DNA from: Maylandia zebra | Taxonomy: Eukaryota > Chordata > Actinopteri > Cichliformes > Cichlidae | Direction: 5' to 3' | NCBI RefSeq assembly: GCF_041146795.1 | Contig: NC_135175.1 | Location: 32,364,136-32,428,135 of the forward strand | DNA: 64,000 nt | Part shown: positions 56,683 to 64,000 of the stretch, piece by piece | How the letters are laid out: every line of letters begins with the position of its first letter | Numbering within the stretch: position 1 is the stretch's first letter | Made by a program: the position numbers and the translations under genes | The notes under the pieces: generated by a model | What the model saw: only the letters and a program-made list of their open reading frames with translations | The model's database searches: none | What the model was told of the DNA's origin: nothing

Positions 56683-57340
56683 ATGCATCCATGCCTATTA
56701 TAGTAATTACTGCAGGGGTTTGCTGTACTGCAAAAGGAAAAGAGGTAAAACTAGGTTCTGTCTGAACTACTGGAATAATTTGTATATTTGTATTGATCTC
56801 ATGGATCTAAAAGATGCATGACAGTGTCAGACAGTGGTGAAACCAATAGCTCAGTAAATCTCAGAGTTCAAAAGCCTCTTCAATCTGGAAATTCAAACAA
56901 TAAAGATGAATTCTAATCGTTGTAATGCGTTTTCCCCTCAATTTCAGTTAACAGAGAAGTTGAACTTCATGGATTTAAAGAACCAAAGTCTCCTGTGAGC
57001 TGTTAATACACCAAACGTCCCTCTGATTCATCCAACTAAAGATTCCAAACCTTTATAACTAAAAAGAAAAAAGTTTGATATGTAAGTGTAAATCAAAGGG
57101 AGCTGAAGAAAAAAGGATCTTCTGCAGTGGGAACCCAAGTGTCGCCCGGCAACGTCAATGTTTTATGCATTACAATAATGTGAAAGGAAGCTAATCGGCT
57201 TCATGTTTGATTGATGGAACTGAAGGTGACCTCGTCCCAGTTATCGATATGACTGGGATATTTTACACTTTCACCTACAAACTGCATGATTTTAACTACC
57301 AGCTGCGGTTTTTATTGAGATAATAAAAATGTGATGGTTC
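56683..57340 (+). pseudogene. hhla2: HHLA2-like tail fragment, duplicated from gene 3
   Basis: Begins in the transmembrane exon (cctattatagtaattactgc against ctattatagcaattactgc in gene 3), which lacks about 45 bp coding for the middle of the membrane helix, then keeps CKRKR and the gtaaaa donor. The tail exon is partly kept (gacagtgtcagacagtggtg) but has lost its acceptor end, and the terminal exon (cagttaacagagaagttgaa) is kept. There are no Ig exons upstream, so this is a dead 3' fragment. Confidence 0.82.
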
Positions 57341-58175
57341 ATGTTCACTCAAAGCAACATGAATGAGGGAAGAGTGAAGCAGGTGACTGACAGGAGGACT
57401 GATGGAGCATCTCCAGTGATCATTGCATGAATAGGATTTCAGTGTTTTTTTAAGTTTAAATCGGTATCTTGAAGAGGTTCTATTCAGATGTTCTGTGTTG
57501 CTGTCTGTACTCAAACAATAAAAAGGGTTCTTGCTCTCAATCTGACACTATTTGGATTAAAACTTTATTAACTCGTTGTCTTTACACAAAGCTCTTTTCA
57601 CACCGGTGTGCTGTTCCTCTCCAGTCCCAGCATATACACTATATGGTCATTGATGACACTTCTGTGAAAGCAGAATCAGAAAACGTTATTTATCCCCACA
57701 GGGCAATTAAGCAACACATCAATAAATTTGGGCATGGACCTAATTAAAGTAGCAACTAACAGCTTATGCTAACAATAAAATTATAGTTTTAATTTATCAA
57801 TCTGTAACAGACGGTGTTCATATAACAGTTTTATTTTCGTCTCAGGGTCCCAGATTGAACCAGAGAAAAACCTACTAGCAACAAACAGTCAAAGCTCACC
57901 ACACCCTTTGATCAGTAACCAAAACAGGGTCCCAAGAAGCACAAGAAATAAACAATATAGCTCAATAAATTTGCATGAACCAGTATTGCTCTACCTAGTA
58001 TTGTTTTGTACTTACAAAAAACAAGCAAATAAAAGAAAAAGGAAAATACAGATGTAGAGTTTCAGCCTGCTTGAAAGATTCAAAATGTTTTAATGAATAT
58101 ATACAGAAACACTGTCCCTTGTTCTCATATTTTGTATGTGGAGTTGATCTGAGACAGCTGAGGCGAAATGAAGTT
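57341..58175. repeat. Duplicated flank shared with 48140-51920
   Basis: 57345-57670 matches 48140-48420 (tgactgacaggaggactgatg; cacaccggtgtgctg; cccagcatatacactatatg) and 57710-58170 matches 51480-51920 next to the zinc-finger gene. The two matched parts are joined here by a short LINE-tail-like piece (aacgttatttatccccacag), while the other copy has a LINE and a hAT between them. Confidence 0.8.
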
Positions 58176-58399
58176 TCTTCAGTTCTAGGTTCAAATGGTG
58201 GAGAGTCCCAGATTTAAGCCCTGTGGTGACACTCCCACTCTGTTAAAGTGTTAAGGCTCTGTTAGTGTTAGGGCCTTAACACACCAGAAGTGTGGGCTAA
58301 ATAAAGTAGGTATCAGACCTCAATTATGAGATAGAGTCAATTAATACATATAAGATATCAGCTAAGAAACTAAAAAATACACAATAATAAGATTAAAAT

Positions 58400-59095
58400 A
58401 GATGAGATGACGGCACTAGCTAGTCAGGAATGCCAGATTAAATAGGTAAGTATTCAACCATGATGTGAAAGATTGAATTGAGTTCAAGGCACAAATAGTC
58501 GCAGGAAGGTTGTTTGTGAGGTTAGGTGCAGGTGAGACAAAAGCACAATCGCCTCGGGTCCTCAGCTGAGACCTAGGTTGCGCCAAGAGTAACTAACCAG
58601 ATGATCTTAGTGCTCGACTTGGAGTGTACAGGCTGAGAAGGTCAGTGAGATAGCTCAGTGCAATGTTATTTATGATTTTAAAAGTAAGCAACAAGATTTT
58701 AAAATCAATACAATATTTGATGGGTATCCAATATAAGTCAGCTAGAACTGGAGTGATAGAAGCAAACTTTCCAGTTCCAGTTGGGAGGCGAGCTGCAGCA
58801 TTTTGAACAAGCTGTAATCTGTGAAGAGGGACAGATTGGACATAATAATCTGGAAGTCACAAAAGCATGGATACGTTTTTCGAGATCCTTGTGCGGTACA
58901 TAATGCTTAGTTTTAGAGATTTGGCGCAGGTGATAGAAGCCAAATTTAACTACAAAAAACACTTGTTCATCAAGATTAAATGAACTTTCCAGGAAAAAAA
59001 CCCTCGATTGCTTATAGTGTCGGAGAGAAAGCTGACAAGAGGCCCAACTAGAACAGCTCATCCTGAGGAATATGACTGTTTTGAGTCCCTGCCTC
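58400..59095 (-). mobile_element. Degenerate L2/CR1-like LINE ORF2 fragment
   Basis: On the minus strand 58990-58840 reads VKFGFYHLRQISKTK and RIHAFVTSRL, the same block as IGFYHLKNIARVR and MHAFITSRIDY in the LINE at 48432. Further on, YTPSRALRSSG is followed by RTRGDCAF. Several stops and shifts break it; both ends are missing. Confidence 0.7.
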
Positions 59096-59219
59096 CATGT
59101 ACTTATGTAATTAATCACTGGACAGCTGAACAGGTATGTTTATAAATAATATTATATTAGGCCAATTTTCTTATACACATTTTTGACCTGGGTGTAGAAT
59201 TAATTGCTGATTGTCACCT

Positions 59220-59460
59220 TTAGAGTAGGCCAGGGCACAAACTGAGAAAAACTCTATGAGCAAAGAGCACAAACAGCTTTTCTCGCCTCTGCAGATAAAC
59301 AGACACTAACAGCTTAATTGCTCTACAGGTAAGAATTCTCCAGGTGAACTTTGGATTTATTGGAGGTTGTTCCACCAGTTCAGAGCTGATTTGGCTCCAC
59401 CTGCTGGTCTGGAGTTTAAAGCAACATGCAGGAGGTTCTCTTCTTGGTACTAAAGAACAA
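59220..59460 (+). repeat. Local duplicate, copy B
   Basis: Partner of 56290-56578; see that entry. Shares gatttggctccacctgctgg and tggagtttaaagcaaca. Confidence 0.75.
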
Positions 59461-60899
59461 AACAAACGTTTTTTATTGAACTGCAATACTGATTTTACAG
59501 AGAGGGGGTTTGGGAACTGGTTTCCCAAAAGCATTGCAAACAGGTGCTCTGCTCGAGAGGACAGAGTATGATAGGAGCTAACATAGTTTTGAAATGTTTG
59601 TAATTGAGTTTAGAGGCTTAACTAAACACTAAAACTCCTGTTTCAGTTTCTGAGCTACTGCTCCTTCACTTCAGTCCACGACCAGATAATATTTAAAACA
59701 GTTGTCCCCATCATGGTCCCTGTAACAATGACCAACCAGTGTTGTATAATAGTTATAATAGCTTACTTACTTTTGAACTCAGACAGCACTCATAGAGATT
59801 ACATCATGTGACTGTAAAACATTTACCTGCAGTAACAACTTTTTGCCACATGATGTAGCCAGTGAGTCAGATTACATCAAGCTCACTGGGTGTGTTGCAG
59901 GTTATTGTTAAATTTTCAACATACAGCTTAAGCCCCATTGAGCCTCATACAGGGGCACTGGGGCTCAAGAGGTATGTGACCCTCTATGATTATACAGAGA
60001 GAAAGACCTCAAGCCTTTTATGCAAATATCAGCCTATGTAGCATCCACAGAAACCTTAGAATCTCAGCTAAATGCACATTTAACCCATTTCTACAACCAC
60101 CAAACACAGCGAAAACAAGCAATGATTAAAAGAGCAGTTATGTAAATACACAAAAGTCCGCTAAAAACACCCAAACTCTCCAGACTTCATGTAACACTAT
60201 AAATAATGGCTTGATAGCAGGCAGAGCTATCACCTATTCCAAACATCAAGTTTCACCACGCTCCAACCAAAATTCACTGAACCAGACACAAAAGAAGAAC
60301 CTAAAAGCACAATATTTATTTATTAATAGTGCTTTAATGTTTCACTGTTTCACTTTAGAAGCATAAATCTTTACACAGATGGTGTTTATATGTTGATTTA
60401 CTGAATATCTGTATTACAATGTGAACTAAAGCTTGTATTCTGCTGACAGGTGAGTGCCTGGCAGAGTAGTCAAGGAACCAGGAGGAGTCACCTTTGGAGA
60501 AAAAGGGAAATAAACATCACTACAACACATACACTGACAGATGGACAGAGAGGAGTTATGCTGCAGCCTTAGCATGCTGTGGGGAATATTTAGTTTTTAC
60601 TTGTCTCTTTTCACTTCCTGTGTGTTTATACATTAAATATTACATAAGAATCGATACATGAGGATCAAACTCACACATGCACAGAGAGAACATGTAGAAT
60701 CATGCAGAAAGGCCCAAGATCACATTGCTAATAACTGCACCATCATTACAAATTTTAACATGGGTAGGCCATGCAAACTTCACTGATGGTGGGGTTGAAC
60801 CCAGGACGTTCTTGCTGTGAAGCAACAGTGCTAACAACCTCAGATGTTCCTGTATCACTGTAAATCTTGACCAGTGTAGTCAGTCAGTTTATGTTGTGT
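59461..60899. other. Intergenic, one old repeat fragment
   Basis: 60670-60845 is a fragment of the dispersed repeat that is split at 53150-54535. Otherwise nothing recognised. Confidence 0.45.
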
Positions 60900-60902
60900 C
60901 CT

Positions 60903-62267
60903 AGGATGCTTAAGGCGTGTGCTGCTGAACTTGGGGAGCCGCTACAACGAGTCTTCAACCTCAGTCTGCGACTGGGGAGAGTGCCCGCCCTATGGAAGAC
61001 ATCCTGCATCGTCCCGGTCCCTAAAAGGAACCGGCCCAATGAGCTGAATGACTTCCGACCGGTGGCACTGACGTCACATCTTATGAAGACTCTAGAGCGG
61101 CTCTTCCTCAACTTCCTCCGACCACAGGTACAACATGCCCAGGACCCACTACAGTTTGCATACAAGGCGGGTGTCGGAGTGGAGGATGCCATCCTGTACC
61201 TCCTACACAGAGCCCACTCACACCTGGATGGGGGAAAAGGCACGGTCAGGATACTGTTTCTTGACTTTTCCAGTGCCTTTAATACCATCCGGCCCTGTAT
61301 GCTTCAGGAAAAACTGAACAGGATGGAGGTGGACCCCTGCCTGGTGGCTTGGATCTCCGACTACCTCACCGACAGACCACAGTACGTCAGGCTGAAGGAC
61401 ATCACGTCTGACACTGTGGTCAGCAGCACAGGAGCACCACAGGGAACTGTGCTGTCCCCTCTTCTCTTCACCCTGTACACCTCTGACTTCTGCTACAACT
61501 CTGAATTATGCCATATTCAGAAGTTTGCAGATGACACGGCCATCATGGGGTGTATCTGGGATGATCAGGAAGAGGAGTACAGAAGTCTGGTGAGGAACTT
61601 TGTCGCATGGAGTCACACAAACCACCTGCAACTCAACACCTCAAAGACTAAGGAACTGGTTGTGGACTTCGGGAGGTCCAGAGCAGGTCCACTGCCGGTT
61701 CAGATAGAGGGGAAGGAGGTGGAGGTGGTCAACAAGTACAAGTACCTCGGGCTGTGGGTGGACAATAAACTGGACTGGTCATGCAACACAGAGCACCTGT
61801 ATAAAAAAGCCCAAAGCTGACTGTACTTCCTCAGGAGGCTGAGGTCTTTTAACATCTGCAGGAAGCTCCTGAGGATGTTTTACCAGTCGGTGGTTGCTGG
61901 AGTACTTTTCTATGCTGTGGTGTGCTGGGGGAGCAGCACAGCAAAGGAGGAGTCATCCAGGCTGGAGAAACTGATCAGGAGGGCTAGCTCTGTGGTCGGC
62001 ATGAAGCTGGACACTCTGGTGACAGTGGCAGAGAAAAGGACATTAAAGAAACTGCTGGACATTATGGACAATGCTGGGCATCCTCTGCACACGGCCATAA
62101 ACAATCAGAAGAGTCTGTTCAGTGACAGGTTGCTTCTCCCCAAGACAAGAACTAACAGACTTAAAAACTCCTTTGTCCCACACGCCATCAGACTGTTTAA
62201 CTCCTCTCTGGAGGGGAGAGGGAGGGGAAACAGGAGGACAAAGGAGGGGGGAACAACTAAGCTGTAG
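60903..62267 (+). pseudogene. LINE reverse transcriptase with one nonsense codon
   Basis: One reading frame covers RT motifs IVPVPK, NDFRPVALTS, FLDFSSAFNTI, GAPQGTVLSPLLF, FADDTAI (catalytic FADD) and KYLGLWVD, and the C-terminal region with FYQSVVAGVLFYAVVCWG and PHAIRLFNSS. A single TGA at 61818-61820 (KKAQS-stop-LYFLRRL) interrupts; related elements have an Arg codon there, so CGA to TGA is the likely change. The endonuclease is lost by 5' truncation; there is no true start codon. Confidence 0.85.
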
Positions 62268-62428
62268 TGCCTCTTCACCTCACTGTACAATACCTTGTGC
62301 AATACTTTTTGTAAATAGTCAACAGTGCAATAGACTCAATACTTGAAATGTGCAATTCACTTGTATTTTTATTCCTATTTATTCTATTTATCCCCTTCGT
62401 ATATTTTATTTATATTTGTCTCTGTATT

Positions 62429-62431
<3 letters not shown>

Positions 62432-62503
<72 letters not shown>
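62432..62503. repeat. (TG)n microsatellite in LINE 3' UTR
   Basis: Pure TG array of about 36 copies. Confidence 0.95.
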
Positions 62504-62506
<3 letters not shown>

Positions 62507-62550
62507 CATATATATATATATATATACATATATATACATATATATATATA

Positions 62551-62586
<36 letters not shown>

Positions 62587-62662
62587 TACACATATATATA
62601 CACATATATATATATGTATGTATATACACATATATATATATGTATATGTATGTATATGTATA

Positions 62663-62696
<34 letters not shown>

Positions 62697-62788
62697 CACA
62701 CATATATACACATATATATATATGTATGTATATACACATATATATATATGTATATGTATGTATATGTATATATGTGTATATATATGTG

Positions 62789-62832
<44 letters not shown>
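62504..62832. repeat. Compound (TA)n/(TATACA)n microsatellite
   Basis: 330 bp of TA with interspersed CA and TG steps. A ~115-bp segment is internally duplicated (tatatgtatgtatatacacat at 62612 and 62721). Tyr/Ile/His-rich readings across it on both strands are not genes. Confidence 0.95.
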
Positions 62833-62921
62833 ACAATTCTGTAACTGTAACTTCGGTCATTGCTGTGCTTTTTGGAAGTCGAATTTCCCAGAGGAACCCA
62901 CCCGAGGGATTAATAAAGTTC

Positions 62922-62949
62922 TATCTTATCTTATCTTATCTTATCTTAT
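62922..62949 (+). repeat. (TTATC)n tail of the LINE
   Basis: Five tandem pentamers at the element's 3' end. Confidence 0.93.
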
Positions 62950-63613
62950 TTACTGTTATACATCTGATACAGATTTTGTTGAAATGCTGTCTTTGAAGTG
63001 ATGTGTTAAATGTTAAAGGCATTAATTGCCTGTGGAGTAAAGTTGCAAAATCTGGAAGATTTGAGTCTAAAGTGTCTTTAGATGGCACATGTTATGATAT
63101 GTGTATCCATTCAACCTTTTCTTCTGCTAAAAAGAAAATTTAATAAAACTACAAGATGGGCGGGGAAGATCCTTCATGATCTTATCTCCAAGTCTTCGTG
63201 TTCCAACATGACTTTGTGCACAAAACGAAATGCCTTTGACTGCAGGAACTATGGGACTTTGATGTCTGAAGACTTACCCAGAATGCTCAAAATGAACTGT
63301 GTTTCCTTCCTTGCAGTCCAGTGATGCATATCATCATTGCTGCCTTGTATGTGGTGATTGTTATAGTTCTTTTAATACCTACGAGGTGAGTAAAACATTT
63401 TTCTGCTGTTACCATGATGAGAAAAATGACTCTGTTACACGTTTTGGTCAGTGTTCTTGTTTTCTAAATCTGTGCAGCAATATGTTGCCTCTAAAGGGAA
63501 GGAGCTGCTGCATCCATACACGGGCACAGCAGCAGTAACTCAAGCAGTTATTACCCCAGAAATAAAAGCCTGTTGCTTGAATATCTATTAAAGTTACTGT
63601 GTCATATGGTGGT
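62950..63613. other. Intergenic with a possible signal-peptide exon
   Basis: 63082-63324 is an 80-codon open frame that I do not recognise. See the candidate exon at 63317-63385. Confidence 0.35.
63317..63385 (+). other. Candidate first exon of a further gene (signal peptide)
   Basis: Acceptor ccttccttgcag, then TCCAGTGATGCAT, ATG at 63324, a hydrophobic run MHIIIAALYVVIVIVLLIP, and donor ACGAG/gtgagt. The acceptor and TCCAGTG start resemble the exon upstream of the gene 3 signal peptide (ctctctgcag/TCCAGTG). The exon would end in phase 2, whereas the other three end in phase 1, so membership of the family is doubtful. Confidence 0.25.
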
Positions 63614-63667
63614 CTTTATCCTTCAAGCTCGGGTCCTCTACTAGAGGCATCTTGAGAGTCCTGCACA
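63614..63667 (-). mobile_element. Fragment of R4/Rex6-like LINE 3' end
   Basis: The minus strand reads gcctctagtagaggacccga and gcttgaaggataaa, matching 17658-17693 with small changes. Only about 55 bp around the ORF stop and UTR start remain. Confidence 0.75.
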
Positions 63668-64000
63668 GTTATAATAATAGTCAGTTGGCTTGATCTCTTT
63701 ATCTCTTTTTCTGACTTCTAGCATGGGAGAGTTTATGTACCTTTTTTTTTTAATCATTGAAGTGGCAATGATACTATAAGAAATAACACCTTAGTGAGGA
63801 TGGGATCTTTCTTTCTTACTTCACCATGTTTAACACAATGCCTTAGTCTGTATATCTTCTGGCAATTGTAATTCAAAGTAACACACAATAGCCTAATTTT
63901 GATTACTTTAAGAGACTAAGAAGGCTGTAGATATTGTAAAAGTCCAGATGCCTATACAAACCTCATCATGCAGCCCAGAACGAGGCAGGGTTAGAATTGA
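63668..64000. other. AT-rich end of window, nothing recognised
   Basis: No exon-like or repeat-like signal found. Confidence 0.45.

Larger units (their letters stand above)
60900..62949 (+). mobile_element. 5'-truncated LINE (L2/CR1-like, Jockey group) with (TTATC)n tail
   Basis: Carries most of reverse transcriptase and the ORF2 C-terminus (60903-62267), then a 3' UTR with a large TG/TA microsatellite, and ends ggattaataaagttctatct followed by five TTATC copies. The tandem-pentamer 3' end and the RT motif order support an APE-type, L2/CR1-like element; the exact family is not certain. Confidence 0.82.

Noticed and set aside
62343-62996. Long open frames of alternating Tyr/Ile/His or Cys/Val on both strands
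   Set aside because: They are translations of (TG)n and (TA)n microsatellites.

Overview
The window looks like teleost fish nuclear DNA: intron-rich genes with GT/AG splice sites, AT-rich intergenic sequence, many microsatellites, a fish-type FISNA-NACHT NLR, HHLA2-like immunoglobulin genes, and fish-typical transposons (Tc1, several hAT families, R4/Rex6-like, L2/CR1-like and RTE-like LINEs, a tRNA-derived SINE). A percomorph, perhaps a cichlid, is my guess from the repeat mix; the species cannot be proved from this sequence alone.

Layout. 1-9 kb is transposon country: a hAT element nested in another hAT, a SINE, a LINE tail, a hAT with a transposase remnant, and a Tc1 element with an open 340-residue transposase. 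9.1-16.5 kb holds HHLA2-like gene 1 (+, signal-V-C-V-TM-tail). 16.7-19.5 kb is a (TA)n locus split by an R4/Rex6-like LINE tail and a 1.7-kb hAT. 20.4-22.1 kb holds HHLA2-like gene 2 (+), a short form without the second V domain. 24-28.7 kb has two MITE-like elements and a 2.9-kb satellite with an exact 20-bp period. 29.6-40.7 kb (-) is an NLRC3-like gene whose eight predicted coding exons keep one reading frame, with a possible 5' UTR exon near 43.0 kb. 45.3-47.3 kb holds HHLA2-like gene 3 (+). 48.4-51.0 kb has a LINE tail and a hAT. 52.1-52.9 kb (-) is the last exon of an eight-finger C2H2 gene. 53.1-54.5 kb is an older repeat split by a hAT. 56.3-59.5 kb consists of duplicated pieces of the neighbourhood, including a broken HHLA2-like tail. 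60.9-62.95 kb is a LINE with one nonsense codon, and the last kb has an R4/Rex6-like scrap and a possible signal-peptide exon.

Biology. The host genes form an immune cluster: three B7/HHLA2-family surface proteins in one orientation, with a cytosolic NACHT-LRR sensor on the opposite strand between copies 2 and 3. The three paralogues differ in domain number and cytoplasmic tail, so tandem duplication has been followed by exon loss, splice-site loss and tail change. Transposons supply much of the remaining structure, and five hAT insertions keep exact 8-bp target duplications. I saw no tRNA or rRNA gene and no CRISPR array.
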